Assembly (NCBI RefSeq): GCF_042652085.1
Contig: NZ_JBHSJF010000006.1
Span: 496,001 to 560,000, forward strand
Direction of reading: 5' to 3'
Length of the DNA: 64,000 nt
Source: Flaviflagellibacter deserti
GTDB lineage: Bacteria > Pseudomonadota > Alphaproteobacteria > Rhizobiales > Methylopilaceae
Below are positions 1 through 8,039 of the stretch, in pieces; within the stretch, counting starts at the first letter, position 1, and every line of letters begins with the position of its first letter. The notes beneath the pieces are model-generated. The model saw nothing but the letters and a program-made list of their open reading frames with translations. It had not been told where the DNA came from and searched no databases. The translations under genes were made by a program, and so were the position numbers.

Positions 1-1
1 C

Positions 2-493
2 GCGTATGTGCCGTCGGCTGGGCCGGATGGTAGTGTCCAGCTGGATATCGTTGACGATATCCAGGCGGTGAGAAGCTGGATCGAGGCGAGGACCGTTAGT
101 GGCTTAATCCATTCGTTCCGGAATGGATCAGATGACTCAACGCGTTCAATCCCAGCGCATTATCCTCGGAGTATTCAGGTGGGCGAGCATGAGCTCACTG
201 GTGTAATAGGTCCCGAAGACCCTGCGGGCTTGTGGGTAGGAGAGACACTCACGTTAGAGCCGGGGCGCGCGTATTTCGATTTGACCGATGTCTACCTGAG
301 CTGGCCGTGGTCGACATGGAATGACAAGATTTCATTCATTGGCATATCGCGTAGCTATTGCCAGTTCTGGGATCACATAAACTTTCAGGGCGACTGCTTG
401 CTCGCCGGGGCTCATGTGGGTGGCAATTGGCTTCCTTTCCTATCGCAGGTTGGTTGGAACGACCGTATATCGTCGTTCGCGAATGCGGGTTGA
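2..493 (+). CDS. Beta/gamma-crystallin-like protein, 5' end probably cut by the window
   Basis: The frame is open to the window edge, so the true start may lie upstream; the first in-window start candidate is GTG at position 8 (161 residues from there). The C-terminal part carries two crystallin Greek-key signatures. W-NDKISF (residues 105-110) ends one motif, and YCQFWDHINFQG followed by W-NDRISS (residues 151-156) forms the next. NDRISS matches the (N/D)(N/D)xx(S/T)S calcium-binding consensus of beta/gamma-crystallins exactly; NDKISF matches except for the last Ser. The first 100 residues match no family I recognise. GC over three sampled lines is about 51 %, well below the mid-60s of the rest, which suggests acquired DNA. 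Calcium binding is inferred from the motif; the physiological role is unknown. Confidence 0.7.
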   Translation, partial: AYVPSAGPDGSVQLDIVDDIQAVRSWIEARTVSGLIHSFRNGSDDSTRSIPAHYPRSIQVGEHELTGVIGPEDPAGLWVGETLTLEPGRAYFDLTDVYLSWPWSTWNDKISFIGISRSYCQFWDHINFQGDCLLAGAHVGGNWLPFLSQVGWNDRISSFANAG

Positions 494-626
494 TCTGGGA
501 TCAGTTAAAGCCGACGGCGAAGTTACCGCCCCATCGCTGCCCTGATCCTAGACCGGCCGTGCATTGGCCTCGCTTCTCGGATATGGCGTTGCGCCGCAAC
601 GCCATTCTGATGAAAGAGGAAGCGAA

Positions 627-1799
627 TTGGCTGCTATCGCACGGGCGGTCACGCCATTTATCCTAGCCATTGCCTCCTGCCTGCCCTCGACCCCGATCCG
701 GGCTGCCGACAGTCCCGGCGTAATCACGGCAGCCGTCGAGCGCGCCTTCCGTCCGCTTCTGAAGGAATATGATGTGCCCGGAATCGCCGTGGCCGTGACG
801 GTCGACGGCCGGCGATATTTCTTCAGCTACGGAGTCGCCTCGAAAGAGAAGAACGTGCCCGTGACGAAGGATACGCTCTTCGAGATCGGCTCCGTCAGCA
901 AGACATTCACCGCCACTCTGGCTTCCTACGCTCAGGCGCTCGGCAAGGTTTCGCTCGACGATCGTCCTGGGAAGTATATGCCGCAATTACGCGAGAGCGC
1001 CCTGGATGAGGCCAGCTTGCTCAATCTCGGAACCTATACCTCGGGCGGGCTGCCACTGCAGTTCCCCAACTCCGTCACGAATGGGGCCGAGATGGCGACC
1101 TATTTCCAGCAATGGAGACCGTCCGTCAGTCCGGGCGCGCAGCGGCAGTATTCCAACCCCAGCATCGGTCTGCTCGGACATGTCACCGGCCTGGCGATGA
1201 ACGGCGGATTCGCCGACCTGATCGAAACCGACCTGTTCCCCAAGCTCGGCCTCGGCCACAGCTACATCCGCGTACCCGAAGCGGAGATGGCGAATTATGC
1301 CTGGGGCTACAACAAGGCGAACAAGCCGATACGGGTGAGCCCCGGCGTCTTTGATGCGGAGGCTTACGGCATCAAGTCCACGGTCACAGACATGATCCGT
1401 TTCGTCGAGGCCAATATCCGGCCGGAGACTCTCGATGCGCCGATAAGGATCGCCGTCGAAGGCACGCATATCGGCTATTTCAGGGTCGGCGAGATGGTGC
1501 AGGGGCTCGGCTGGGAGCAGTACCCTTATCCGGTCGCATTGGACCGCTTATTGGCCGGCAACTCTCTCACGATGGCCATGGAGCCCAACGCGGCGATGCG
1601 GCTCAACCCGCCGCAGACTCCGTCCGCGCCGACTTTGTTCAACAAGACCGGCTCCACGAACGGATTCGGCGCCTATGTCGCTTTCGTGCCTGAGAAAAAG
1701 ATCGGCATCGTGATGCTGGCGAACAGGAATTTCCCGATTCCGGCCCGCATCACCGCGGCGCATGCCGTGCTCGAGCAAATGGCCGCGGAGGCGCCATAA
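627..1799 (+). CDS. Class C (AmpC-type) serine beta-lactamase / penicillin-binding family protein
   Basis: A 390-residue secreted protein of the class C beta-lactamase family, which hydrolyses beta-lactams in the periplasm. All three catalytic boxes are present at family spacing: S89-V-S-K92 (nucleophile and general base), Y175-S-N177 and K340-T-G342. I chose TTG at 627 because AGAGGA lies 6 nt upstream and the product then opens with a good signal peptide (hydrophobic core VTPFILAIA, cleavage probably after PIRA). A longer frame from TTG 564 would bury that signal. Length fits AmpC (about 380). No ampR lies next to it. An esterase or D,D-peptidase of the same fold is possible, but the YSN and KTG boxes favour beta-lactamase. 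Confidence 0.85.
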   Translation: MAAIARAVTPFILAIASCLPSTPIRAADSPGVITAAVERAFRPLLKEYDVPGIAVAVTVDGRRYFFSYGVASKEKNVPVTKDTLFEIGSVSKTFTATLASYAQALGKVSLDDRPGKYMPQLRESALDEASLLNLGTYTSGGLPLQFPNSVTNGAEMATYFQQWRPSVSPGAQRQYSNPSIGLLGHVTGLAMNGGFADLIETDLFPKLGLGHSYIRVPEAEMANYAWGYNKANKPIRVSPGVFDAEAYGIKSTVTDMIRFVEANIRPETLDAPIRIAVEGTHIGYFRVGEMVQGLGWEQYPYPVALDRLLAGNSLTMAMEPNAAMRLNPPQTPSAPTLFNKTGSTNGFGAYVAFVPEKKIGIVMLANRNFPIPARITAAHAVLEQMAAEAP

Positions 1800-1824
1800 T
1801 CCCGGGGACTTGGCACGACGGATA

Positions 1825-2268
1825 TCACCGTCCCAGCGCCGCCCTGATCCGGGCGGCGTTTGCCTCCAGAATCTCCTGCTTCTCGAACTCGCCCGTATGC
1901 GGACGCAGCGGCTGGCCGGCGTGGCGGGGGAGGACGTGGAAGTGGAGGTGGAAGACGACCTGTCCGCCTGCTTCCTCGTTGAACTGCTGGATGGTCAGGC
2001 CATCGGCATTCATCGCGCTGCGGACCGCGCGGCTGACCATCTGGACCACGCCCATGACGTAGCCCAGGTCTTCCGGCGCGACGTCGAAGATGTTGCGGGC
2101 CGGGTTCTTCGGGACGACGAGGACATGGCCGTCGGCGCGGGGCATGACGTCCATGAAAGCGAGTGCCCGGTCGTCCTCATAGACCTTGTAGGATGGCACT
2201 TCGCCCGAGAGGATCTTGGCGAAAACGTTGTTGGGATCGTAAGCGGGCATCATTCCTCCGAAGGTCAT
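1825..2268 (-). CDS. HIT family (histidine triad) nucleotide-binding hydrolase
   Basis: A small HINT-like protein of about 141-147 residues. It carries the histidine triad H107-L-H109-F-H111-V followed by LPR, preceded by the conserved opening AYDPNNVFAKIL and the strand HVLVVPK. Such proteins hydrolyse nucleoside phosphoramidates or dinucleotides. ATG 2268 overlaps the stop of the upstream gene as ATGA. GGAGGA sits just before two further ATGs (2253 and 2250), and homologues usually begin close to AYDPNN, so the real start may be 2250. Last gene of the GNAT-HIT unit. Confidence 0.9.
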   Translation of the reverse strand: MTFGGMMPAYDPNNVFAKILSGEVPSYKVYEDDRALAFMDVMPRADGHVLVVPKNPARNIFDVAPEDLGYVMGVVQMVSRAVRSAMNADGLTIQQFNEEAGGQVVFHLHFHVLPRHAGQPLRPHTGEFEKQEILEANAARIRAALGR

Positions 2269-3503
2269 TCTTGTTGGGCCGTAGCGGCCTTAAATGGCGT
2301 TTCTTCGTCCAAATCTTCCTGGGCGGCGAGTATTTCGCGCCTTTCGCGCTTCAGATAGTCCTCGACGGCGCGCGACAGGCCCGGATGGGCGAAGGCGTGG
2401 GCGGAAAAGGTGAGGGCTGGGCGGTAGCCGCGGGCGAGCTTGTGGCCGCCCTGTGCGCCGGCCTCGACGCGCTTGAGGCCGTTGGCCAGGGCGAAGTCGA
2501 TCGCCTGATAATAGCAAACCTCGAAATGCAGGAAGGGGTGCTCCTCGATCGAACCCCAATAGCGGCCGTAAAGCGTATCGCCGCCGATGAAATTCAGCGC
2601 GCCGGCGACCGGCTTTCCGCAGCGATAGGCGAAGACGAGGAGGATGCGGTCGGCCATGGTCTGGCCGACCATGCTGAAGAAGGAACGGGTGAGGTAGGGC
2701 GTGCCCCATTTGCGGGAGCCGGTGTCCTGATAGAACTGCCAGAACGCGTCCCAATGGGCCTCGGTGATGTCCTTGCCGGTGATCCAGCGGATGTCGAGCT
2801 CGCCGCCGGCCAGCGCATCGCGCCGCTCGCGTTTCAGCACCTTGCGCCTGCGGGAAGCGAGCGAGGCGAGGAAGTCGTCGAAGCTGGCGAAGCCCTCGTT
2901 CTCCCAGTGGAACTGGATGTCGGTGCGCGGCAGGAAGCCGAGTCCGGCTTTCACGACGGCGCGCTGCTCTTCCTCGGTCATGAAGGTGATGTGCACCGAG
3001 GAGGCTTCGATCTGGCGCATCAGCCCGGCCATGCCCTGCGCGAGCGCGACGCGTGCCTGTTCCGCGTCCGGGCCCGGGCGGACGAGGAAGCGGCGGCCGG
3101 TCGCGGGCGTGAACGGCACTGCGGCCTGAAGCTTGGGATAGTAGTCGCCGCCCGCACGCTCATAGGCGTCGGCGAAGCCGTGATCGAAGACGTATTCGCC
3201 CTGGCTGTGGGTTTTCGCATACATCGGCGCGACGCCGATTAGCTCGCCCTTCGCGTTCTCCACCGCGAGGTGGGCGGCGGTCCAGCCGGTCTCGCGGACG
3301 GCCGATTTCGACTGTTCCAGCGCGAGCAGGAATTCGTGCGAGGTGAACGGGTTATAGACCGGAACTTCACATGCCGAATCAACCGCGCCGGTCGGGAATT
3401 CCAGCGGGTTGGCGCAGGCGTTCCAGGCCAGCGGCTCGATGGCGGTCATCGAGGGCATGAGATTGACGCGGAATTTCTCGCGCGTCGTGGCGGCGTCGGA
3501 CAT
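2265..3503 (-). CDS. GNAT/FemAB-like acyltransferase (DUF482 family)
   Basis: A 412-residue protein of the FemAB-like / DUF482 family, whose members share the GNAT fold twice. Recognisable segments are YNPFTSHEFLLALE near the N-terminus, the basic stretch SRRRKVLKRERR in the middle, and the C-terminal acyltransferase half with FIGGDTLYGRYWGS, HFEVCYYQAIDFA and GAQGGHKLARGY. The substrate is unknown. Its stop overlaps the start of the HIT gene by 4 bp, so the two are co-translated. Length fits the family (about 380-400). Confidence 0.8.
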   Translation of the reverse strand: MSDAATTREKFRVNLMPSMTAIEPLAWNACANPLEFPTGAVDSACEVPVYNPFTSHEFLLALEQSKSAVRETGWTAAHLAVENAKGELIGVAPMYAKTHSQGEYVFDHGFADAYERAGGDYYPKLQAAVPFTPATGRRFLVRPGPDAEQARVALAQGMAGLMRQIEASSVHITFMTEEEQRAVVKAGLGFLPRTDIQFHWENEGFASFDDFLASLASRRRKVLKRERRDALAGGELDIRWITGKDITEAHWDAFWQFYQDTGSRKWGTPYLTRSFFSMVGQTMADRILLVFAYRCGKPVAGALNFIGGDTLYGRYWGSIEEHPFLHFEVCYYQAIDFALANGLKRVEAGAQGGHKLARGYRPALTFSAHAFAHPGLSRAVEDYLKRERREILAAQEDLDEETPFKAATAQQE

Positions 3504-3564
3504 CGCACCAATCTAGTGACGTCAGCGCCGACGCCAAGCGGCACGGCGTCTCAGCCTTTCTAAA

Positions 3565-4326
3565 CTAAGGAATGAAGCCTTCGAAGATCATCTGGTCGGC
3601 GTAGAGGACCGCGCGTGCCTGGTCCTGCGGGGTGCGGACCGTCCAGGTCATGACCGGCACGTCGGCCACCTTGCGGAAGAAGCTGATAGCCGGGCTCGGC
3701 AGGTCACGGACGCCGAAGGAGATGAAATGCGGTCGCGTCATCGGCCAATGCAGCAGGTTGCGGGCGGCGAATCGGCGAGCGGCCGACATGGTCTGCCAGT
3801 CCGGATCGTTGCCGCTGAAGGCGCAGGCGACGACGCCGCGCGGAACCTTGGGTGCGGCGCGGCGGAATTCGGCGACCATGCGCGGGTCGAAGCTCTTCGC
3901 GGCGCAAGGGCCTTTATATGCCGAGAGCAGTTCGGCGGTGCGGCGGGCGAGCGCCTTGCTGTCGCTGTTCGGCGCCGACTTCATCTCTATGACGAAAGGC
4001 GCGCGGCCGCCGACGAGGGCGAGGAGATCGGCGAGCCGCCAGATGCGGTCCATGCAAGCGCTGTCCAGCAGCGGAATCTGGCAGAGATCGGCGGCGGTCC
4101 GGCCAGCGACCGGACCCTTCCCGGATGTCAGCCGGTCGAGGGTGTGGTCGTGAAAGACGACGGCCTCGCCGTCCGCAGTCACCTGGACGTCGACCTCGAA
4201 GCCATAACCGGCCTCGACCGCGCGGCGGACCGCGTCGGCCGAGTTCTCGATGACGCCCGAGGCGCGGTCATGCAGGCCGCGATGAGCTATCGGATGCGCG
4301 AAGAGCCGGTCGAGCGCGCTCGTCAT
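3565..4326 (-). CDS. Glycerophosphodiester phosphodiesterase (UgpQ-like)
   Basis: A 253-residue cytosolic GDPD-fold enzyme that splits glycerophosphodiesters from phospholipid turnover into glycerol-3-phosphate and an alcohol. Catalytic signatures: H15-R-G17 (general acid), E-N-S, metal ligands in FEVDVQ (E44, D46), and F-H-D-H around residue 59. A later E-M-K supplies another ligand. No signal peptide, as in UgpQ. The start ATG overlaps the stop of the upstream RidA gene by 4 bp (ATGA). Confidence 0.9.
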   Translation of the reverse strand: MTSALDRLFAHPIAHRGLHDRASGVIENSADAVRRAVEAGYGFEVDVQVTADGEAVVFHDHTLDRLTSGKGPVAGRTAADLCQIPLLDSACMDRIWRLADLLALVGGRAPFVIEMKSAPNSDSKALARRTAELLSAYKGPCAAKSFDPRMVAEFRRAAPKVPRGVVACAFSGNDPDWQTMSAARRFAARNLLHWPMTRPHFISFGVRDLPSPAISFFRKVADVPVMTWTVRTPQDQARAVLYADQMIFEGFIP

Positions 4327-4790
4327 GCGATCTCGAAGATCGCCTCGACTTCCACCGATGCGCCGAAGGGAAGGGCTGCGACGCCGACCGCCGACCGGGC
4401 ATGGCGGCCGCGGTCTCCGAGCGCTTCGACGAAAAAGTCGGACGCGCCGTTGACGATCTTCGGCTGCTCGGTGAACGACGGCGCCGAGGCGACGAAGCCG
4501 ACCACCTTCACGAGACGCACGACGCGGTCGAGATCGCCGCCGAGCGCGGTCTTGGCCTGGGCCAGGACATTGATGGCGCAGAGCTTGGCGGCTTCCTTCG
4601 CGGCGTCCGCGTCGGTGCCCGCGCCGAGTTGGCCCGTCACGCTGGGCTTGCCGTCGACCATCGGCAACTGGCCTGAGATGAAGAGCTGGTTGCCGGTGAT
4701 GACGGCCGGAACATAGTTGGCGACGGGCGGCGTCGGAGTGGGAAGCGTGATGCCGAGTTCGGCGAGGCGTGCGTCTGTCTGTCCAGCCAT
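4323..4790 (-). CDS. RidA family protein (enamine/imine deaminase-like)
   Basis: A 155-residue protein of the YjgF/YER057c/UK114 superfamily, subgroup resembling the longer Rid proteins. Visible signatures are LFISGQLPM, VLAQAKTALGG, VVRLVKVVGFVAS and the terminal FGASVEVEAIFEIA. Canonical RidA hydrolyses reactive enamines from PLP enzymes, but its catalytic Arg in the C-terminal R-A-C-V-E motif is not evident here, so deaminase activity is uncertain. The start at 4790 is set by GGAGA about 6 nt upstream and by the family N-terminus (MAGQTDARLAELGI). It is the first gene of a unit with the GDPD gene and is divergent from eipB. Confidence 0.85.
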   Translation of the reverse strand: MAGQTDARLAELGITLPTPTPPVANYVPAVITGNQLFISGQLPMVDGKPSVTGQLGAGTDADAAKEAAKLCAINVLAQAKTALGGDLDRVVRLVKVVGFVASAPSFTEQPKIVNGASDFFVEALGDRGRHARSAVGVAALPFGASVEVEAIFEIA

Positions 4791-4955
4791 GATGGGTCTC
4801 CGGAAATCACGCCGGTCATCGCCGAGAACAGAGCCGACCGCAAGACGGAACCGCCGGTCACGAGCAGTGTTCCACCTTAAGACCGGTTGGCGCCTACGCA
4901 TTGCCCGGGCGCGATGGGCCGTTTATCGTCCCGACCGATCTTTGGGGAGGGCTGT

Positions 4956-5840
4956 ATGCCCCGTTTGTACGGAGTCCGGCTTGCAGGCTCTGCTGGCCGC
5001 GTGCTCGCGGCGGCAGTCGCCCTCGCTTGCTCGGCGAATGCGCTGGATGCCGCGCCGATCATTCCGCCCGACGTGCTGGCGCCGCATCGCGCGATCTATG
5101 ACCTGTCGCTGCTCGAAAGCCGCGACCGCTCGGGCGTGAAGCAGGCGAGCGGGCGGCTGGTCTATGAGTTCACGCGGACAGGCTGCCACTCGTTCACGCT
5201 GAACTACCGGCAGGTATTGTCGGTCGCCGGCGGCGATGAAGGAAAAGGGGGCGTGATCGATTTCCGCTCCTCGACTGTCGAGGACGACGAGGCGAAGACG
5301 TTCTCGTTCACTTCGACCAGCCAGGTCGCCGGAGGGCCGGCGACCAAGATGGGCGGTCTGGCCGAGCGACTGACCGACGGCTCGATTCGCGTGACCATCC
5401 AGGACCCCGCGCCCAGAGAAGTGTCGCTGCCGGCCTCGGTCCTGTTTCCGACCCAGCATCTGCGGCGGATTCTCGCGGCCGCCCGCAACGACGATTTCTC
5501 GCTCCAGGCCGATGTCTATGACGGCGGTGAGCCCGGCGACGCGGCGAGCCCCTCGCTGACAATGATCGGCGCCGTCCAGCAGCCTGGAGAGACCAACCCG
5601 GACGCACTCACCGCGCCTGCCGGCCTCGACAAGCTGCCGCGTTGGCCGATCTCGGTGAGTTATTTCGACCAGAAGCCGTCGACCGAAGGTGAGCAGACGC
5701 CGAAGTTCATCTTCGCGGCCGAAGTCTACGAGAACGGGATTTCGCGGGCGCTGCGGCTCGACTACGGGACGTTCGTCGTCGCCGGGAAGCTTGTTGGACT
5801 GGAGAAGCTGGCGGCAGACGACTGCCCGGTGAAGCACTGA
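4956..5840 (+). CDS. eipB: EipB/DUF1849 family periplasmic cell-envelope integrity protein
   Basis: A 294-residue secreted beta-rich protein of the DUF1849 family. Its named member EipB of Brucella maintains envelope integrity. The family opening LAPHRAIYDLSL follows a signal peptide (basic MPRLYGVRL, core VLAAAVALACS, cleavage near ALDAA). The Cys pair expected in the family is present: one Cys in RTGCHSF and one near the C-terminus (DDCPVKH), plausibly a disulfide. ATG 4956 is chosen because GGGGAGG lies 5 nt upstream; a longer frame from 4887 has no such site. Divergent from ridA. Confidence 0.85.
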   Translation: MPRLYGVRLAGSAGRVLAAAVALACSANALDAAPIIPPDVLAPHRAIYDLSLLESRDRSGVKQASGRLVYEFTRTGCHSFTLNYRQVLSVAGGDEGKGGVIDFRSSTVEDDEAKTFSFTSTSQVAGGPATKMGGLAERLTDGSIRVTIQDPAPREVSLPASVLFPTQHLRRILAAARNDDFSLQADVYDGGEPGDAASPSLTMIGAVQQPGETNPDALTAPAGLDKLPRWPISVSYFDQKPSTEGEQTPKFIFAAEVYENGISRALRLDYGTFVVAGKLVGLEKLAADDCPVKH

Positions 5841-5842
5841 TT

Positions 5843-5984
5843 GTTTCCCTCTCCCGTTTACGAGAGAGGTCGACTCGCGAAGCGAGCGGGTGAGGGCATG
5901 ATGGCAGCAATGAGCATCGTGCTTGCCTTCACCCCGGAGCGCTGACGCGCTCTGGACCCTCTCCCGCTTCGCAGGAGAGGGAAA
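5843..5984. repeat. Intergenic palindromic repeat element (type B)
   Basis: A roughly 142 bp imperfect inverted repeat filling the gap between convergent eipB and dinB. It begins with TTTCCCTCTCCCG and ends with GGAGAGGGAAA. Nested small hairpins occur inside, for example CTCGC-GAA-GCGAG and AGCGC-TGA-CGCGCT. It stops exactly at the dinB stop codon. The architecture resembles the element before surE (63167-63322). It may act as a bidirectional terminator or mRNA stabiliser; that is inference. Confidence 0.75.
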
Positions 5985-7247
5985 TCAACGCTTGAACACA
6001 ATCCCGCGTTTGACGGCGTCGGCCCCGAACTTCCCCTTCAGCTTGTCGACCGCGGCTTCCGCCGCGATGCGGCGTTTCAGGTTCGGGTCGAGGAGGCTCG
6101 GCGGGTCGGCTTCGGCGATGGGGCAGAGCTCCTCGACGCCGATGCCGATGAGGCGGAAGCGCTCACCTCTGGCTTCGTTCTTCAGGAGTTCCCGGCCGGT
6201 CTCGAAAATGCGGCCGGCAAGGCGAGTCGGACTGTCGAGTGTGCGGGTGCGCGTGCGGCTTTTGAAGTCCGGGCTTTTCAGCTTCAGAGTGATGCGCGAG
6301 CCGGCGAACTCGGACGCCTTGAGGCGGGTTGCGACGCGTTCCGACAACGTCCAGAGGATCGCCTCGAGCTGTTCGCGGTCCGAGATGTCTTCGTTGAACG
6401 TGGTCTCGGCGCTGACGCTCTTCGTTTCCCGCTCGGGCTTCACCCGGCGATTGTCTTCGCCATGGGCCAAGTTCCAGAGCGACAGGCCGTAGGCACCGTA
6501 CAGCTCCCCGATCTCCCGCGGAGTGAAACGCCTGACGTCGCCGACTGTGCGGATGCCCTTCTTCTCCATGCGGATGCGCGCGGCCGGGCCGATGCCGGGG
6601 ATGATGGTAATCGGCTTGTCGTGAAGGAAGTCCCGGGCATCGGCCCGTCCGATGATGGCGAAGCCGCGCGGCTTTTCGAGGTCGGACGCGATCTTGGCGA
6701 GGAACTTGTTCGGCGCGAGACCAACTGAAACCGTGATGCCGAGTTCTTCCTCGACGCGGCGTGCGAAGCGGGCGAGGACACGGGCAGGCGGCATTCCGTG
6801 CACCCGTTCGGTGCCGGCCAAATCGAGGAAGGCCTCGTCGATCGAGACTGGTTCCACAAGGGGCGTCAGCTCGCGCATCAGCGCGCGGACCTCGCGGCCG
6901 ACGGCGGAATATTTGGCGTGGTTCGGCTTCACCACCACGGCTTCGGGACAGAGCTTCAGCGCTTTGAACATCGGCATTGCCGAGTGGACGCCGTTGATGC
7001 GCGCGATGTAGCAGGCGGTCGAGACGACACCGCGCTTGGCTCCGCCGACGATGACGGGCTTATCGCGGATGTCCGGATTGTCGCGCTTCTCGATAGTCGC
7101 GAAGAAGGCGTCGCAATCGATGTGCGAGACCGTGAGCTGGTTGATCTCGGCGTGACGGGCGAGGCGAGGGCTGCCGCAGGCCGTGCAGCGGGGTCCATCA
7201 CCGGCTTCGGTAAGGCAATCGCGGCAGAAGCCCGGCGCGGCGGCCAT
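5985..7247 (-). CDS. dinB: DNA polymerase IV (Y-family translesion polymerase) with N-terminal zinc ribbon
   Basis: A 420-residue error-prone Y-family polymerase. An N-terminal zinc ribbon (C-R-D-C ... C-T-A-C, residues 8-24) precedes the catalytic core, as is common in rhizobial DinB proteins. Catalytic carboxylates are in HIDCDAFFATIEKR and SIDEAFLD. The palm continues with GLAPNKFLAKIAS, followed by the helix-hairpin-helix ITIIPGIGPAA and a little-finger domain ending in a positively charged tail. It was probably co-transcribed with the preceding DUF3572 gene (1 bp overlap). No obvious LexA box was identified upstream. Confidence 0.95.
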   Translation of the reverse strand: MAAAPGFCRDCLTEAGDGPRCTACGSPRLARHAEINQLTVSHIDCDAFFATIEKRDNPDIRDKPVIVGGAKRGVVSTACYIARINGVHSAMPMFKALKLCPEAVVVKPNHAKYSAVGREVRALMRELTPLVEPVSIDEAFLDLAGTERVHGMPPARVLARFARRVEEELGITVSVGLAPNKFLAKIASDLEKPRGFAIIGRADARDFLHDKPITIIPGIGPAARIRMEKKGIRTVGDVRRFTPREIGELYGAYGLSLWNLAHGEDNRRVKPERETKSVSAETTFNEDISDREQLEAILWTLSERVATRLKASEFAGSRITLKLKSPDFKSRTRTRTLDSPTRLAGRIFETGRELLKNEARGERFRLIGIGVEELCPIAEADPPSLLDPNLKRRIAAEAAVDKLKGKFGADAVKRGIVFKR

Positions 7248-7540
7248 CAGTGCTGGGTCGGACCCGCGAGGGTCGTTTTGGCTTCGGCGACCATGTCCGG
7301 CCGGATGCCGGCTTCGGCTGTGAAGGCGATCAGCAGGCCCTCGTCGGCGAGCACGTAATCGAGCACGCCGATCAAGAAATTCGGGTCGCGCGCGGCGTCT
7401 CGAATTTTCGATGGATCGAGGCCCGACAGGGCGAGGAAACGGCCCAGCCGTTCCATATCCTGGGCCAGGAAAACCAGAGCCGAAACAGCGAGATCGCTCG
7501 CGGTGCCGTGATCGATAGCCCTTTGTTTCATTGATCCCAT
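7247..7540 (-). CDS. DUF3572 family protein
   Basis: A 97-residue, mostly helical, acidic cytosolic protein matching the alphaproteobacterial DUF3572 family in length and in the segments ALVFLAQDMERLGRFLALSGLDP and LIGVLDYVLADEGLLIAF. Function unknown. Its TGA overlaps the dinB ATG by one base (TGATG), implying translational coupling; DUF3572 commonly precedes dinB in Hyphomicrobiales. The start could be ATG 7540 (MGSMKQ) or the ATG three codons later. Confidence 0.8.
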   Translation of the reverse strand: MGSMKQRAIDHGTASDLAVSALVFLAQDMERLGRFLALSGLDPSKIRDAARDPNFLIGVLDYVLADEGLLIAFTAEAGIRPDMVAEAKTTLAGPTQH

Positions 7541-7652
7541 TTGTCCTTCGTCAAGGATTAGATGCTAGTATTTTCATCAACACGAAGGAATTTCCGACTT
7601 CTCCGAACTGGATGAGTCATGATGGCTCTTCGGGCAGGGAGTGTGTGAGTCG

Positions 7653-8018
7653 ATGGCGAAAACCATCCTCATCGTGGAGGACAACGAGCTCAATATGAAG
7701 CTCTTCAACGACCTCCTCGAAGCAAATGGCTACAAGACCGTCCAGAGTCGCAACGGCATAGAGGCGGTCGCGCTCGCGCGCCAGCACCGGCCGGACCTGA
7801 TCCTGATGGATATCCAGCTTCCGGAAGTCTCCGGGCTGGAAGTAACGAAATGGCTGAAGCAGGACGAAGACCTGCGCGCCATTCCGGTGATCGCCATCAC
7901 CGCTTTCGCGATGAAGGGCGATGAAGAGCGTATCCGTGAGGGTGGCTGCGAGGCCTATCTCTCCAAGCCGATCTCGGTGACGAAATTCATTGAGACCGTG
8001 CGCCATTTCCTGGCCTGA
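7653..8018 (+). CDS. divK: Cell-cycle response regulator DivK
   Basis: A stand-alone 121-residue receiver domain. It shows the acidic pocket E9-D10, phospho-acceptor D53 in LILMDIQLPE, the switch Thr in AITAFAMKGD and K105 in YLSKPIS. In Caulobacter and Brucella DivK relays PleC/DivJ signals to the CckA-CtrA pathway through DivL. Start 7653 gives the standard DivK N-terminus MAKTILIVEDN. It lies 21 nt before pleD, and this divK-pleD pair is a hallmark alphaproteobacterial operon. Confidence 0.97.
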   Translation: MAKTILIVEDNELNMKLFNDLLEANGYKTVQSRNGIEAVALARQHRPDLILMDIQLPEVSGLEVTKWLKQDEDLRAIPVIAITAFAMKGDEERIREGGCEAYLSKPISVTKFIETVRHFLA

Positions 8019-8039
8019 TCCAGAAGAGAGAAGAGCCTA

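Noticed and set aside
1762..3242. Two plus-strand frames opposite the HIT and GNAT genes
   Set aside because: Antisense shadows; the minus-strand genes carry clear family motifs, and the antisense frames carry none.
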